The notes under the pieces were generated by a model. That model searched no databases, was not told the origin of the DNA, and was given only the letters and a program-made list of their open reading frames with translations. A program made the position numbers and the translations under genes. Source: Rhodocyclaceae bacterium (lineage in GTDB: Bacteria; Pseudomonadota; Gammaproteobacteria; Burkholderiales; Rhodocyclaceae). From it: 64,000 nucleotides of DNA. Below are positions 31,777-43,002 of the stretch, in pieces; within the stretch, counting starts at the first letter, position 1; the number at the start of each line of letters is the position of its first letter. The stretch is taken from contig JAOADW010000030.1 of the NCBI GenBank assembly GCA_026417115.1, forward strand, positions 1-64,000, read 5' to 3'.

Positions 31777-34608
31777 ATGGACTTCATCAAAATCCGCGGC
31801 GCACGTACGCACAACCTCAAGAACATCGATCTCGACCTGCCGCGCAACAAACTGACGGTGATCACCGGCCTTTCGGGTTCGGGAAAGTCGTCGTTGGCCT
31901 TCGACACCCTCTATGCCGAAGGCCAACGTCGTTACGTCGAATCCCTTTCCGCCTATGCGCGGCAATTCTTGCAGCTCATGGAGAAGCCGGACGTCGATTT
32001 GATCGAGGGATTGTCGCCCGCGATCTCGATCGAGCAGAAGGCGACTTCTCACAATCCGCGCTCAACCGTGGGCACGGTCACCGAAATCCACGATTATCTG
32101 CGTCTCCTCTTCGCACGCGTGGGCACGCCGCATTGTCCAGAGCACGGCGCGCCCTTGACGGCGATGAGCGTCTCGCAAATGGTCGATCACGTGCTCGCGC
32201 TTCCCGCAGAGACCAAGATCATGATTCTCGCGCCTGTCGTTGCTGGCCGTAAAGGCGAGCAGGCCGAACTTTTCAGAGAGCTGGCGGCGCAAGGCTTCGT
32301 GCGCCTGCGCGTCGATGGCAAGGTTTATGACATCGATGCGGTGCCACGGTTGGCAAAGACTCACAAACATACGATCGAGATCGTCGTCGATCGCCTCAAG
32401 GTGGCGCCAGAGCAGCGTCAGCGGCTGGCGGAGAGCTTCGAGACCGCATTGCGCCATGCCGAGGGCCGCTGCCTCGTCGTCGAACTCGACGCGGGCAAGG
32501 AACACGTGTTTTCGGCGAAGTTTGCCTGCCCTTACTGCGGCTATGCCTTACCGGAATTGGAGCCGCGGCTTTTTTCGTTCAACAATCCCATGGGGGCATG
32601 CAGCCATTGCGATGGCCTGGGTGAGATTCAATTTTTCGATCCCACGCGCGTAGTCGCGCACCCTGAGCTCAGTTTGGCCGCCGGCGCGATCCGCGGGTGG
32701 GATCGACGCAATTTTTTCTATTTCCAGATGATCGAAGCGCTCGCCGCGCATTATGGATTCGACGTCGAGACGCCATATCAGCAATTGCCGCAAGCCATCC
32801 AAGAAAAACTGCTCTATGGTTCGGGGCGGGAGCCGATTCGTTTCCGCTATTTGAACGAGAAAGGGCAGCGCTATGAAAAGAGCCATCCCTTCGAAGGCGT
32901 CATCCCCAACCTCGAGCGGCGTTATCGCGAGACCGATAGCCAGCTCGTGCGCGAGGAACTGGCCAAATACCTCTCCAGCAAACCTTGTCCGCAGTGTGAA
33001 GGCACGCGCCTGCGCAAAGAAGCGCGCTACGTTTTCGTGGGCGGCAAGACGCTTGCCGAGATCAGCCATCTGTCCTTGGCGGATTGCCGCGATTTCTTCA
33101 ACCTGCTCAGGCTCAGCGGCAAGCAAGCGGCGATCGCGGAAAAAATCATCCGTGAGATCACGAGTCGGCTCTCCTTTTTGATCGACGTCGGCCTCGACTA
33201 TCTCTCGCTCGATCGCGCGGCCGATACGCTCTCGGGGGGAGAAGCGCAGCGCATACGCTTGGCCTCCCAGATTGGTTCGGGCCTTACTGGCGTGCTGTAT
33301 GTGCTCGACGAACCCTCGATCGGGCTGCATCAGCGCGACAATGCGCGGCTCCTGAAGACGCTCACCCAGCTGCGCGATCTAGGCAACACCGTGATCGTCG
33401 TCGAGCACGACGAAGAAGCGATCCGCATGGCCGATCACGTCGTCGACATGGGGCCAGGCGCGGGCGAGCTTGGCGGACGCATCGTGGCCCAGGGGCGCCC
33501 CGACGAGATCGCACAGTGTCCTGATTCGCTCACCGGCGCTTATCTTTCCGGCCGGCGCCGCATCGAGCTTCCCACGCGCCGCACTCCACCGGACAAAAAG
33601 CGCATGCTCAAAGTGCTGGGCGCTTGCGGCAACAACTTGCGCAATGTCGATCTCGAGATTCCCGTCGGCCTTTTCACCTGCATCACGGGCGTCTCAGGCT
33701 CGGGCAAATCGACGCTGATCAACGACACGCTCTATGCGGCCGCTGCGCGCCATCTCTATGGGTCATCGCTCATGCCGGCGCCCCACCGGGAGATCGTGGG
33801 GCTTGAGTTCTTCGACAAAGTGATCAATGTCGATCAAGCGCCGATCGGCAGAACGCCGCGCTCGAACCCGGCGACCTATACGGGCGTGCTCACGCCGATA
33901 CGCGAACTTTTCGCGGCGACGCCCGAAGCGAGGAGCCGAGGATATGGGCCGGGGCGCTTTTCTTTCAATGTCAAAGGCGGCCGTTGCGAAGCCTGTCAGG
34001 GCGATGGCATGATCAAGGTCGAAATGCATTTTTTGCCTGACATCTTCGTGCCCTGCGACGTCTGCCATGGCCAGCGCTACAACCGCGAAACGCTCGAGAT
34101 TCGTTATCGTGGCAAGAACATCCACGACGTCTTGCAGATGACGGCGCAAGAGGCGCATGAGTTTTTTTCCGCCGTGCCGGCGGTGGCGAAGAAGCTGCAA
34201 ACGATGCTCGACGTCGGTTTGGGCTATGTGAAGCTCGGCCAATCCGCCACCACGCTGTCAGGCGGAGAGGCGCAGCGCGTCAAGCTTGCGCTCGAGCTAT
34301 CGAAGCGCGATACCGGCCGCACGCTCTACATCCTCGACGAACCGACGACAGGCTTGCATTTTCATGACATCGCCATGCTCTTGGCGGTCTTGCACCGCTT
34401 GCGCGACGCAGGCAACACGGTGATCGTCATCGAACACAACCTCGACGTCATCAAGACGGCTGACTGGATCATCGACCTCGGCCCCGAAGGCGGCGCCGGC
34501 GGCGGACGCATCATAGCGCAGGGTGCGCCCGAGGAAGTGGCGCGTTCGCCCATCAGCCATACCGGACGATTCTTGGCCCCCATCCTGCGCGCGTCATCGA
34601 TGACATGA
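31777..34608 (+). CDS. uvrA: Excinuclease ABC subunit A (UvrA)
   Basis: A damage-recognition ATPase of 943 aa for nucleotide excision repair. It has two ABC modules with Walker [10 protein letters not shown] and GVSGSGKST, two LSGGEAQR signatures, and two zinc modules (CPYC..CSHC near residue 250, and CEAC..CDVC near residue 745). ATG is preferred over the GTG one codon earlier. It is divergent from the MFS gene with a 66-nt gap. Confidence 0.97.
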   Translation: MDFIKIRGARTHNLKNIDLDLPRNKLTVITGLSGSGKSSLAFDTLYAEGQRRYVESLSAYARQFLQLMEKPDVDLIEGLSPAISIEQKATSHNPRSTVGTVTEIHDYLRLLFARVGTPHCPEHGAPLTAMSVSQMVDHVLALPAETKIMILAPVVAGRKGEQAELFRELAAQGFVRLRVDGKVYDIDAVPRLAKTHKHTIEIVVDRLKVAPEQRQRLAESFETALRHAEGRCLVVELDAGKEHVFSAKFACPYCGYALPELEPRLFSFNNPMGACSHCDGLGEIQFFDPTRVVAHPELSLAAGAIRGWDRRNFFYFQMIEALAAHYGFDVETPYQQLPQAIQEKLLYGSGREPIRFRYLNEKGQRYEKSHPFEGVIPNLERRYRETDSQLVREELAKYLSSKPCPQCEGTRLRKEARYVFVGGKTLAEISHLSLADCRDFFNLLRLSGKQAAIAEKIIREITSRLSFLIDVGLDYLSLDRAADTLSGGEAQRIRLASQIGSGLTGVLYVLDEPSIGLHQRDNARLLKTLTQLRDLGNTVIVVEHDEEAIRMADHVVDMGPGAGELGGRIVAQGRPDEIAQCPDSLTGAYLSGRRRIELPTRRTPPDKKRMLKVLGACGNNLRNVDLEIPVGLFTCITGVSGSGKSTLINDTLYAAAARHLYGSSLMPAPHREIVGLEFFDKVINVDQAPIGRTPRSNPATYTGVLTPIRELFAATPEARSRGYGPGRFSFNVKGGRCEACQGDGMIKVEMHFLPDIFVPCDVCHGQRYNRETLEIRYRGKNIHDVLQMTAQEAHEFFSAVPAVAKKLQTMLDVGLGYVKLGQSATTLSGGEAQRVKLALELSKRDTGRTLYILDEPTTGLHFHDIAMLLAVLHRLRDAGNTVIVIEHNLDVIKTADWIIDLGPEGGAGGGRIIAQGAPEEVARSPISHTGRFLAPILRASSMT

Positions 34609-34648
34609 GTAAAATGACGACATTCCCCCGCCGACGCATTCATTCGCC

Positions 34649-35818
34649 ATGCTGAAAATCGCTGTTGCCGGAACAGGCTATGTGGGCTTGGCCAACGCCA
34701 TGTTGCTGGCCCAACGCCACCAGGTAGTCGCCCTTGACATCGATGCGCGCAAGATCGCGCTGCTCAATGCAGGAAAATCGCCGATCGTCGATGCCGAGAT
34801 CGCGGATTTCCTTGCCCACAAACGGCTCTCTTTTCGCGCCACGCTCGACAAACAAGAGGCTTATCGCGACGCCGATTTCGTCGTCATCGCCACGCCGACT
34901 GACTACGATCCGGAAACCAATTACTTCAATACGGCCAGCGTCGAAGCGGTCGTGCGCGACGTCTTGACGATCGCGCCCGATGCGGTCATGGTGATCAAGT
35001 CCACCGTGCCGGTCGGATTCACCGCCAAATTACGGCGCGAGCTCGGCATCGAAAACTTGATTTTTTCGCCCGAGTTTTTGCGCGAAGGGCGGGCGCTTTA
35101 TGACAATCTACATCCTTCTCGCATCGTCGTCGGGGATCGTGGCGAAAAGGGGCGGCGCTTCGCCATGCTGCTCAAAGAAGGCGCGCTCGATCCCGATGTC
35201 CCCGTGCTGCTCACCGATAGCACCGAGGCCGAGGCGATCAAGCTTTTCGCCAATACCTATCTCGCCATGCGGGTGGCTTTCTTCAACGAGCTCGATACCT
35301 ATGCCGCGACCCATGGCCTCGATACGCGCCAGATCATCGAAGGCGTATGTCTCGATCCTCGCATCGGCAAGGGATATAACAATCCGAGCTTCGGCTACGG
35401 CGGCTATTGCCTACCCAAGGACACCAAGCAACTGTTGGCCAATTATCGCGATGTGCCGCAGAATCTGATCGCAGCGATCGTCTCGGCCAACGCCACGCGC
35501 AAAGACTTCATCGCCGACGAAGTGATCCGGCGCAATCCGCGCGTCGTCGGCGTCTATCGACTCGTCATGAAAGCGGGATCGGACAACTTCCGCGCTTCGG
35601 CAATCCAAGGCGTGATGAAGCGCATCAAGGCCAAGGGCATACCGGTTATCGTCTATGAGCCTGTGCTCGAGGAAGAGGAATTCTTCCATTCCCGCGTCGA
35701 GCGCGATTTGGCTGCGTTCAAGCAGGAAGCGGATTTGATTCTCGCCAATCGACTGACCGACGAGATCCGCGACGTTGCGCACAAGGTCTATACCCGCGAT
35801 CTTTTTGGGAGCGACTGA
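34649..35818 (+). CDS. ugd: UDP-glucose 6-dehydrogenase
   Basis: An NAD-dependent enzyme of 389 aa that oxidises UDP-glucose to UDP-glucuronate. N-terminal Rossmann motif [38 protein letters not shown] and the catalytic-Cys motif [10 protein letters not shown] (about residue 255). It is directly followed by an epimerase gene with no spacer (TGAATG), so the pair likely supplies uronic-acid sugar nucleotides for a surface polysaccharide. Confidence 0.94.
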   Translation: MLKIAVAGTGYVGLANAMLLAQRHQVVALDIDARKIALLNAGKSPIVDAEIADFLAHKRLSFRATLDKQEAYRDADFVVIATPTDYDPETNYFNTASVEAVVRDVLTIAPDAVMVIKSTVPVGFTAKLRRELGIENLIFSPEFLREGRALYDNLHPSRIVVGDRGEKGRRFAMLLKEGALDPDVPVLLTDSTEAEAIKLFANTYLAMRVAFFNELDTYAATHGLDTRQIIEGVCLDPRIGKGYNNPSFGYGGYCLPKDTKQLLANYRDVPQNLIAAIVSANATRKDFIADEVIRRNPRVVGVYRLVMKAGSDNFRASAIQGVMKRIKAKGIPVIVYEPVLEEEEFFHSRVERDLAAFKQEADLILANRLTDEIRDVAHKVYTRDLFGSD

Positions 35819-36826
35819 ATGAAAGTATTGGTCACCGGCGCGGCGGGTTTCATTGGCTCTGCCCTGTGTCTGCGCCTCCTCGAGCGAGGCGATGTCGTCG
35901 TCGGCCTCGACAACCACAACGACTATTATGACCCTGCGCTGAAGGAAGCGCGTATCCGCCGCCATCTCGATCACCCACGTTATACGCATCTGCGCATGGA
36001 TCTTGCGGATCGGCGCGCCGTCGAGGAAGCCTTTGCCACCCATAGGCCCAGCCATGTCGTCAACCTCGCGGCGCAGGCTGGCGTGCGTTATTCGCTCGAA
36101 AATCCGCTCGCCTATGTGGAAGCGAACATCGTCGGCTTCGCGCACGTGCTCGAAGGCTGTCGTCATCATGGGGTCGAGCATCTCGTGTACGCGTCGAGCT
36201 CCAGCGTCTATGGCGCCAACACCAAGATGCCTTTCTCAGTCCATGACAATGTCGACCATCCGCTTTCGCTCTATGCGGCGAGCAAAAAGGCGAACGAGCT
36301 GATGGCGCACACTTACAGTCATCTCTATGGGCTGCCGACCACGGGGCTGCGCTTCTTCACGGTTTATGGCCCTTGGGGTCGCCCCGACATGGCGCTTTTC
36401 AAATTTACCCGCGCCATCCTCGAGGGCAAGCCCATCGAGGTCTTCAACTATGGCCGTCATCGTCGCGACTTTACTTATATCGATGACATCGTCGAGGGCG
36501 TCATCCGGGTGCTGGACAAGCCGGCGACGCCGAATCCCGCTTGGAATGGCGAAGCGCCAGACGCAGGCACGAGCCGCGCGCCTTGGCGGGTCTATAACAT
36601 CGGCAACAATCGGCCCGTTGAACTCATGGACTACATCGCCGCCCTCGAAAAGGCCTTGGGCAAGCGCGCTGAAAAGAAGCTATTGCCTTTGCAACCCGGC
36701 GATGTTCCCGATACATATGCCGATGTCGCCGACCTCGTGCGCGAATTCGATTACAAACCGAACACGCCCGTCGAGGAAGGAGTTGCGCGCTTCGTCGAGT
36801 GGTATCAGGAATATTATGGCGCCTAA
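35819..36826 (+). CDS. NAD-dependent sugar-nucleotide epimerase (UDP-glucuronate 4-epimerase-like)
   Basis: A short-chain dehydrogenase/epimerase of 335 aa: [16 protein letters not shown] glycine motif, [14 protein letters not shown], catalytic YxxxK in [11 protein letters not shown], and [15 protein letters not shown]. These features match UDP-glucuronate 4-epimerases, and the upstream UDP-glucose dehydrogenase would supply the substrate. The exact sugar is inferred. The stop overlaps the convergent moaC stop. Confidence 0.88.
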   Translation: MKVLVTGAAGFIGSALCLRLLERGDVVVGLDNHNDYYDPALKEARIRRHLDHPRYTHLRMDLADRRAVEEAFATHRPSHVVNLAAQAGVRYSLENPLAYVEANIVGFAHVLEGCRHHGVEHLVYASSSSVYGANTKMPFSVHDNVDHPLSLYAASKKANELMAHTYSHLYGLPTTGLRFFTVYGPWGRPDMALFKFTRAILEGKPIEVFNYGRHRRDFTYIDDIVEGVIRVLDKPATPNPAWNGEAPDAGTSRAPWRVYNIGNNRPVELMDYIAALEKALGKRAEKKLLPLQPGDVPDTYADVADLVREFDYKPNTPVEEGVARFVEWYQEYYGA

Positions 36827-37299
36827 TCGCCAGCGACCCAGCGTCCGGACCGCCCGCCTGTTTTTTCGATGAGGCGGATCTCTTCGAGGATCATGCCCCG
36901 GTCGATGGCCTTCACCATGTCATAGATCGTCAGCAGCCCGACCGTACAGGCGGTCAGCGCCTCCATTTCAACGCCTGTTCGCCCGATATTTTCCGCCGTC
37001 ACGGTGCAGGTCACGGCGGCAGCGGCGCGATCGAGCGCGAAGTCTACGGCCACGTGCGTCAGCCCCAACGGATGACATAAAGGGATCAATTCGCCGGTGC
37101 GTTTCGCGGCCTGGATCGCCGCGATACGCGCGACCCCCAACACATCGCCCTTGTGCGCCCCCCCTTCTTCGATGCGTGCAAGCGTTTGGGCGTGCATGCG
37201 AATGCGGCCGCGCGCGATCGCGCGCCGATGCGTTTCGGGTTTGGCGCCGACATCGACCATATGGGCGCGCCCTTCGGCGTCGAAATGAGAAAGCGACAT
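36823..37299 (-). CDS. moaC: Cyclic pyranopterin monophosphate synthase MoaC
   Basis: The molybdenum-cofactor enzyme that, with MoaA, makes cyclic pyranopterin monophosphate; 158 aa. It has [32 protein letters not shown] and a C-terminal TGGRSGRW. The start [18 protein letters not shown] is preceded by GGAGG at some distance. It ends in a 4-nt antiparallel overlap with the epimerase gene and is divergent from the protease gene. No other mo- genes are nearby. Confidence 0.94.
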   Translation of the reverse strand: MSLSHFDAEGRAHMVDVGAKPETHRRAIARGRIRMHAQTLARIEEGGAHKGDVLGVARIAAIQAAKRTGELIPLCHPLGLTHVAVDFALDRAAAAVTCTVTAENIGRTGVEMEALTACTVGLLTIYDMVKAIDRGMILEEIRLIEKTGGRSGRWVAGD

Positions 37300-37353
37300 A
37301 GGCGGACGATCCTCCCAGAGGGAACCAATGTCTTTCACCGCTATCATACCGCC

Positions 37354-38805
37354 ATGCGCGCTTGCTGCGTCCGTTTTCTCTTTATGATCTTGTCCGCCAT
37401 GGCTTGCGCTCCGCATGGCCTGGCCGATGGGCTGCCCGACCTCGGCGAAGTCGAACGCACCGCTTTGTCCGTAGCGGCGGAACGCCGCCTCGGTGAGCGC
37501 ATCATGCTCGAAATCCGCAGGGACCCCGCCTATCTCGACGACGCCGAAGTCGCCGACTACCTGGGCCGCCTAGGCGGGCGGCTTGCCGCGCATGTCGAAG
37601 GCGCGCGCCCGGCTTTCGAGTTCTTCGCCGTACGCGACCCGATGCTCAATGCGTTCGCCTTGCCGGGCGGTTTCATCGGCGTGCATACCGGCTTGATCCT
37701 CGCCGCGCGGAATGAGTCCGAGCTCGCAGGCGTGCTTGCGCACGAAATCGTCCATGTCACACAAAGTCATCTTGCGCGCATGTTGGGGGCACAAAACCAA
37801 GGGCAGCTTTGGTCGATGCTCGCGCTCGCTGCCGCGATCCTCGCCGCAAAGAGCCATCCGGATGTGGCCATGGGGGCGGCGGTGGCTGGTCAGGCGGCGG
37901 GCATCCAAAATCAGCTCAACTATTCGCGCGACTTCGAGCGCGAGGCCGATCGCTTGGGGCTCGAATTGCTTGAACGCGCCGGCTTCGACCCGCGCGGCAT
38001 GGCGAGCTTTTTCGAGCGTCTGTGGCAGTTTGGACGGCTCTACGAGAACAACGCTCCCGCTTATTTGCGCACCCACCCCTTGACGACCGAGCGCATCACG
38101 GACATGGAAAACCGGCTGGCGCGGCGACCCTATCGCCAGGTTCCCGATAGCGCCGACTTCGTGTTTATCCGCGCCAAGCTGCGCGCGCAGGAAGGTACAC
38201 CCGCGCAGGCCGTCGCCGAGTTCGTCGCGCAGCTGACGACGAAACAGTATCCTTTCGAAGCGGCCGCGCGCTTTGGTCTTGCCCATGCGCTGCTACGCGC
38301 CGGCAGGGTCCCTGAGGCGGAGGCCGAGTGCATGCGGCTGGCCGAGTGGGAGACGAAATCCGCACTCGTGGCGGGACTCATGGGGGCGGTCTTGCGCGCC
38401 AAAGGTGATGCAAAAAACGCGGTCCTCCGACTGGCGGCGGCGCGCGCAAGCTTTCCGGATTCCAAGCCTCTGCTTTACGCATTGATCGACGCCCAAATCG
38501 CGGCTGGACGAGCCGGGGAAGCAGAGCGACTGGCGCGCGAAGAGGCGCTTGCCACACCGGGCGATGCGCGTCTGTGGCGACTGCTGGCGCGCGCTGCGGC
38601 TGAAGGCGGACACAAGGGGGGCGAGCGCCGCGCGATGGCCGAAGCGTATGTGCTCGAGGGACGACTCGACGAGGCCATACGCCAGCTCGAGCTTGCGCGC
38701 GAGGCAGGCGGCGATTATTTCGAGCAATCCCAAATCGATGCGCGGCTTGCCGAATTGCGCAGACGTCGCCAGGAGGAAGCCAAGGAGCGCTCGCCTTGGC
38801 GCTAA
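37354..38805 (+). CDS. BepA-like M48 metalloprotease with TPR repeats
   Basis: A periplasmic zinc protease of 483 aa. Signal peptide (about 1-25), M48 domain with [12 protein letters not shown] (HExxH) and the third ligand in FEREADRLG, then about 200 residues of TPR-like Ala-rich helical repeats. This matches BepA/YfgC, which degrades or assists misassembled LptD at the BAM complex; lptD, surA and dolP are all in this window. The ATG at 37354 gives the signal peptide directly. Confidence 0.9.
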   Translation: MRACCVRFLFMILSAMACAPHGLADGLPDLGEVERTALSVAAERRLGERIMLEIRRDPAYLDDAEVADYLGRLGGRLAAHVEGARPAFEFFAVRDPMLNAFALPGGFIGVHTGLILAARNESELAGVLAHEIVHVTQSHLARMLGAQNQGQLWSMLALAAAILAAKSHPDVAMGAAVAGQAAGIQNQLNYSRDFEREADRLGLELLERAGFDPRGMASFFERLWQFGRLYENNAPAYLRTHPLTTERITDMENRLARRPYRQVPDSADFVFIRAKLRAQEGTPAQAVAEFVAQLTTKQYPFEAAARFGLAHALLRAGRVPEAEAECMRLAEWETKSALVAGLMGAVLRAKGDAKNAVLRLAAARASFPDSKPLLYALIDAQIAAGRAGEAERLAREEALATPGDARLWRLLARAAAEGGHKGGERRAMAEAYVLEGRLDEAIRQLELAREAGGDYFEQSQIDARLAELRRRRQEEAKERSPWR

Positions 38806-39013
38806 GCATTGCCGTCGGTGTGGCCAGGAAGGCTGGCTGCGAGCGGCTGGGCCAAGAAGCCGCATCTGCCTTCTCAATCGGCAAGCCTTATTCAAAGATC
38901 AAAAATTAGCATCATCGGCGGCGCGAGGAAGTGTTACTCTGCGCTTACGCTAAAGGCTTGGCGCTTCGCTGAACGAGTTGCGCTGCAAAATCCAACATCC
39001 GGGAGGAAAAACA

Positions 39014-40237
39014 ATGGCTTTGGTGAATCCTCATGGTGGCGGCCCGTTGAAGCCGCTGTTGCTCGAAGGCAAGGCGCGCGAGGAGGAGCTTGCGCGCGCT
39101 CAGACCTTGCCCAAGGTCAAGATCACGTCCCGTGAAGCCGGCGACTTGATCATGATGGGCATCGGCGGGTTTACGCCGCTCGACGGTTTCATGAGCTTTG
39201 CCGATTGGCGTGGCGTCTGCGATGGCATGAAGATGGCCAATGGCCTTTTTTGGCCGATTCCCATCACGCTTTCTTGCGACGAGGTGGTCGCGGACGGCAT
39301 CAAGACTGGCTCCGACATCGCGCTCATCGCGAAGCGGCTCGATGGCGAGGAGGAAATCCTCGCGACGATGAGGGTCACCGAGAAGTATAAGATCGACAAG
39401 GCGCACGAATGCGCGACGGTGTTCAAGACCACCGATCTCGAGCATCCGGGCGTCAAGATGGTGATGGCGCAAGGCGACGTCAACCTCGCCGGCCCGGTGA
39501 AGGTCCTTTCGACGGGCGGCTTCAAGGAGAAATATGGCGAGTTGTTCCTGACGCCGGCCGAGACGCGCAAGCGATTCGAGGCGATGGGTTGGTCGCGCAT
39601 CGCCGCCTTCCAGACCCGCAACCCCATGCACCGTTCGCATGAATATCTCGCCAAGATCGCGATCGAGACGATGGATGGCGTGCTGATCCACTCATTGCTC
39701 GGCAATCTGAAGCCTGGCGACATTCCCGCGGAAGTCCGCGCCGAGGCGATTCGGGTGTTGATCGACAACTATTTCGTTCCCAACACCGTGATTCAAGCGG
39801 GCTATCCGCTCGACATGCGCTATGCGGGGCCGCGCGAGGCGCTGCTGCATGCGCTGTTCCGCCAAAACTATGGTTGCTCTCACCTGATCGTCGGGCGCGA
39901 TCATGCCGGCGTGGGCGACTACTATGGGCCTTTCGATGCGCAGAAGATTTTTGACGAGATCCCGAAGGGCTCGCTCGAAACCAAGAACCTCAACATCGAT
40001 TGGACCTTCTGGTGCAAGAAATGCGGCGGCATGGCGAGCCAGCGCACGTGCCCACATACCAAGGAAGACCGCATTCTGCTTTCGGGCACCAAGGTGCGCG
40101 CGATGCTTTCCGAGGGGCAGGATTTGCCGCCGGAATTTTCTCGGCCGGAAGTCGCCGCCGTGCTCAAGAGATACTATGCGAGCTTGGCGGAGCACGAAAA
40201 GGTGAAGATCGAGCTCAAGGGCCATTCGGCCGCGTGA
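39014..40237 (+). CDS. sat: Dissimilatory sulfate adenylyltransferase (ATP sulfurylase)
   Basis: A homo-oligomeric ATP sulfurylase of 407 aa. In sulfur oxidisers it converts APS and pyrophosphate to ATP and sulfate. It shows [12 protein letters not shown] (active-site TxRN and HxxH, about residue 199 on), [14 protein letters not shown], and a zinc site with Cys334, Cys337 and Cys346 (CKKCGG..RTCPH) found in the dissimilatory form. The start is preceded by GGGAGGAAA. It is the first gene of sat-aprB-aprA; assimilatory CysDN-type enzymes are quite different. Confidence 0.96.
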   Translation: MALVNPHGGGPLKPLLLEGKAREEELARAQTLPKVKITSREAGDLIMMGIGGFTPLDGFMSFADWRGVCDGMKMANGLFWPIPITLSCDEVVADGIKTGSDIALIAKRLDGEEEILATMRVTEKYKIDKAHECATVFKTTDLEHPGVKMVMAQGDVNLAGPVKVLSTGGFKEKYGELFLTPAETRKRFEAMGWSRIAAFQTRNPMHRSHEYLAKIAIETMDGVLIHSLLGNLKPGDIPAEVRAEAIRVLIDNYFVPNTVIQAGYPLDMRYAGPREALLHALFRQNYGCSHLIVGRDHAGVGDYYGPFDAQKIFDEIPKGSLETKNLNIDWTFWCKKCGGMASQRTCPHTKEDRILLSGTKVRAMLSEGQDLPPEFSRPEVAAVLKRYYASLAEHEKVKIELKGHSAA

Positions 40238-40324
40238 GCAAAATTTGGAGCGCCCGTCGCGGCGGGACGGCGTATACTCTTTGCGTCGCTGGGATCAGAG
40301 CGATGGGTGCTCTCAAATCTGGGG

Positions 40325-40353
40325 CCGCCGCAAGGCGGGTTGTTAGCTAACAA
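40325..40353 (+). promoter_or_regulatory. Hairpin and 14-bp palindrome before aprB
   Basis: A CCGCC-GCAA-GGCGG hairpin (40325-40338) is followed by the perfect 14-bp palindrome TTGTTAGCTAACAA (40340-40353), which abuts the aprB Shine-Dalgarno (AAGGAG). Another small hairpin (AGAGC/GCTCT, 40297-40313) and a TATACT (40273-40278) lie upstream. Together they could be an RNA processing/stability element, an operator, or an internal promoter; the role is inferred. Confidence 0.4.
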
Positions 40354-40363
40354 GGAGAAGTCA

Positions 40364-40840
40364 ATGCCTACCTTTGTTCGTACCGAAAAGTGCGACGGCT
40401 GCAAGGGTCAAGACAAGACCGCCTGCATGTATATCTGTCCGCACGACCTCATGAAGCTCGACAAGGATGGCTCTTATACGGGCCATGCGATGAAAGCCTT
40501 CAACCAGGAGCCGGATCAGTGCTGGGAGTGCTATTCCTGCGTCAAGATCTGCCCACAAGGCGCCATCGAAGCCCGTCACTATGCCGACATCGTGCCGTTG
40601 GGCGGATCGGTGCAGCCATTGCGGGGCTCCGATTCGATCATGTGGACCATCAAGTTCCGCAATGGCACGGTCAAGCGCTTCAAATTCCCGATTCGCACGA
40701 CCCCAGAAGGCTCGATCGACCCCTATGGCGGCAAGCCGCTGCCGAAGCTGGCCGATCTCGACAAGCCGGGCTTCTTTACCACCGAAGTGGCCAAAGGCTT
40801 CCGTGCCGGCAATCCTGCTGAATTGATTCGCAAGAAATAA
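40364..40840 (+). CDS. aprB: Adenylylsulfate reductase subunit beta (AprB)
   Basis: The 158-aa iron-sulfur subunit of APS reductase. Two [4Fe-4S] sites are visible: Cys10, Cys13, Cys21, Cys25 (CDGC...CMYICP) and Cys53, Cys56, Cys59, Cys63 (CWECYSCVKICP), followed by the long AprB C-terminal tail that wraps round AprA. In sulfur oxidisers it acts in the direction sulfite + AMP to APS. A good AAGGAG precedes the ATG. Confidence 0.96.
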   Translation: MPTFVRTEKCDGCKGQDKTACMYICPHDLMKLDKDGSYTGHAMKAFNQEPDQCWECYSCVKICPQGAIEARHYADIVPLGGSVQPLRGSDSIMWTIKFRNGTVKRFKFPIRTTPEGSIDPYGGKPLPKLADLDKPGFFTTEVAKGFRAGNPAELIRKK

Positions 40841-40857
40841 CTACGAGGACCCCAAAC

Positions 40858-42894
40858 ATGGCTGGAACGTTCGAGAATCCGGAAATCGTCCAAGAGGAGG
40901 TCGACATCCTCTTGATCGGCGGCGGCATGGCGTGCTGCGGTGCCGCTTACGAACTCATGCGCTGGGCCGAGGCCGTGAAGGTCGAAACCGGCAAGGAACT
41001 CAAGATCAAGCTCGTCGATAAGGCGGCGTTGGACCGTTCGGGCGCTGTCGCACAGGGCCTGTCGGCGATCAACACCTATATCGGTACCGAGCAAGACCCC
41101 GCCGACTATGCGCGCATGGTTTCCAACGACCTGATGGGCATCACGCGCGATGACCTCGCCTATGACGTCGGCCGCCACGTCGATGACTCCGTGCATTTGT
41201 TCGAGGAGTGGGGCCTGCCGATTTGGAAGACCGACGCCGAGGGCGTGCGGCATGACGGTGCGGAAGCCATCCGCGAGGGTCTGCCGCCTTTGAAAGACGG
41301 CGGTAAGCCGGTGCGTTCGGGGAAGTGGCAGATCATGATCAATGGCGAGTCCTACAAGTGGATCGTCGCCGAGGCCGCGAAGAAGGCGCTGGGCCTGGAC
41401 CGCATCCAGGAGCGCGTATTCATCGTGCATCTGATCAACGACAAGAACGATCCCAATCGCATCGCGGGCGCTGCGGGCTTCTCGGTGCGCGAGAACAAGA
41501 TCTATATCTACAAGGCGAAGGCGATCCTGTTGGCCGCAGGCGGTTGCGTGAACCTCTTCCGTCCGCGCTCGGTTGGCGAAGGCATGGGCCGCGCCTGGTA
41601 TCCAGTCTGGAATGCCGGCTCTACCTACGCGATGGCCGCCGAAGCGGGTGCGGAGCTCACGATGATGGAAAACCGTTTCGTGCCCGCACGTTTCAAGGAC
41701 GGCTATGGCCCCGTCGGCGCGTGGTTCCTGCTCTTCAAGGCGAAGGCCACCAACGCCTATGGCGAAGACTACATGGCCAAGAACAAGGCACTCTTGGACC
41801 AGTATCCGCCCTATGGCCAGGCCATGGTGCCCGCGTCTTGCTTGCGCAACCACCTGATGCTCAAGGAAATGCAGGAGGGCCGCGGCCCCATCTACATGGA
41901 TACCGTGACGGCATTGGCGAAACTGCGCGAGACGCTGACGCCGAAGGAAGTCAAGCACCTCGAAGCCGAAGCGTGGGAGGACTTCCTCGACATGTGCGTG
42001 GGCCAGTGCGGCATCTGGGTCGGCGAGAACATCGAGCCGGAGAAAAAGAACTCCGAGCTCATGCCCACCGAGCCGTATCTGCTTGGCTCGCACTCCGGCT
42101 GCTGTGGCATCTGGGTCTCCGGCCCGACCGATGTCGGAGCGCCGACGGCGGATGATCCCGACTTCAAGGAGTATGACGGCGTTCCCGCGCACTTGCCACG
42201 TGGCTGGAACTGGGGTTACCGCTCGATGACCACCGTCAAGGGCCTCTTTACCGCAGGCGATGGCGTAGGAGCCTCGGGTCACAAGTTCTCCTCCGGTTCG
42301 CATGCCGAAGGTCGTCTCGCAGCCAAGGGCATGATCAAGTATGTGCTCGACAACCAGAACCTCACGCCGGAGTTCGATGAGACGCCCGAGCAAATCGCCG
42401 AGGTGATCTGGCGCCCGGTGCGCAACTTCCTTGCGCACAAGGACTACACGACTGCGATCGACGTCAACCCGCACTACATCACGCCGCGCATGCTGCAGAT
42501 GCGTCTGCAGAAGATCATGGACGAGTATGTGGCAGGGGTGGCGACCTACTACAAGACCAACGACAAGATGTTGGCGGTTGCCGAAGAGAAGCTCGAGATG
42601 CTCAAGGAAGACTCCCTGAAGATGCGTGCGAAGGACTTGCACGAGCTCTTGCGCGCATGGGAGAACTACCATCGCATCCTGACCGCGGAAGCGCACATGA
42701 AGCACATCCAGTTCCGCGAGGAGTCCCGTTATCCGGGCTTCTATTACCGCACCGACAAGGACTTCATCGACGAAGAGAACTGGCACTGCTTCGTGAATTC
42801 CATTTACGACAAGAAGACCAAGAAGTGGACGGTCTTCAAGCGTCGCCACATCGATCTGGTCGACAAGTCCAAACTGTTCAAGAAAGCGGCGTAA
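40858..42894 (+). CDS. aprA: Adenylylsulfate reductase subunit alpha (AprA)
   Basis: The 678-aa FAD-containing catalytic subunit. The FAD-binding start DILLIGGGMACCGAAYEL (about residues 16-33), LDRSGAVAQGLSAINTYIG, and GSHSGCCGIWVSGPTDVG are family-specific. It belongs to the succinate dehydrogenase/fumarate reductase flavoprotein superfamily. It lies 17 nt after aprB with its own GAGGA. The length is at the long end of the family. No electron-transfer partner (AprM or QmoABC) is in the window. Confidence 0.96.
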   Translation: MAGTFENPEIVQEEVDILLIGGGMACCGAAYELMRWAEAVKVETGKELKIKLVDKAALDRSGAVAQGLSAINTYIGTEQDPADYARMVSNDLMGITRDDLAYDVGRHVDDSVHLFEEWGLPIWKTDAEGVRHDGAEAIREGLPPLKDGGKPVRSGKWQIMINGESYKWIVAEAAKKALGLDRIQERVFIVHLINDKNDPNRIAGAAGFSVRENKIYIYKAKAILLAAGGCVNLFRPRSVGEGMGRAWYPVWNAGSTYAMAAEAGAELTMMENRFVPARFKDGYGPVGAWFLLFKAKATNAYGEDYMAKNKALLDQYPPYGQAMVPASCLRNHLMLKEMQEGRGPIYMDTVTALAKLRETLTPKEVKHLEAEAWEDFLDMCVGQCGIWVGENIEPEKKNSELMPTEPYLLGSHSGCCGIWVSGPTDVGAPTADDPDFKEYDGVPAHLPRGWNWGYRSMTTVKGLFTAGDGVGASGHKFSSGSHAEGRLAAKGMIKYVLDNQNLTPEFDETPEQIAEVIWRPVRNFLAHKDYTTAIDVNPHYITPRMLQMRLQKIMDEYVAGVATYYKTNDKMLAVAEEKLEMLKEDSLKMRAKDLHELLRAWENYHRILTAEAHMKHIQFREESRYPGFYYRTDKDFIDEENWHCFVNSIYDKKTKKWTVFKRRHIDLVDKSKLFKKAA

Positions 42895-42922
42895 ATCGTC
42901 GTTTTCCTCTGAGCATCTTCCT

Positions 42923-42953
42923 GGCCGGGGACCGAGAGGTCTCCGGCCTTTTT
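42923..42953 (+). terminator. Rho-independent terminator after aprA
   Basis: A 10-bp stem (GGCCGGGGAC with GTCTCCGGCC, one G-U pair), a 6-nt loop and a TTTTT run begin 28 nt after the aprA stop. It closes the sat-aprBA transcript. Confidence 0.92.
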
Positions 42954-43002
42954 GCTCTGAACCACGACTTCAGCCATCCCGACTTTGCTTGCGAATGGAA
43001 CC

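Noticed and set aside
38806-39013. Sat promoter in the AT-rich stretch around 38885-38915
   Set aside because: No pair of -35/-10 hexamers with proper spacing could be defined, though a promoter is likely in this gap.
40723-42849. 708-codon minus-strand frame opposite aprA
   Set aside because: Antisense to a clearly coding AprA; its peptide is complement-frame noise despite its length.
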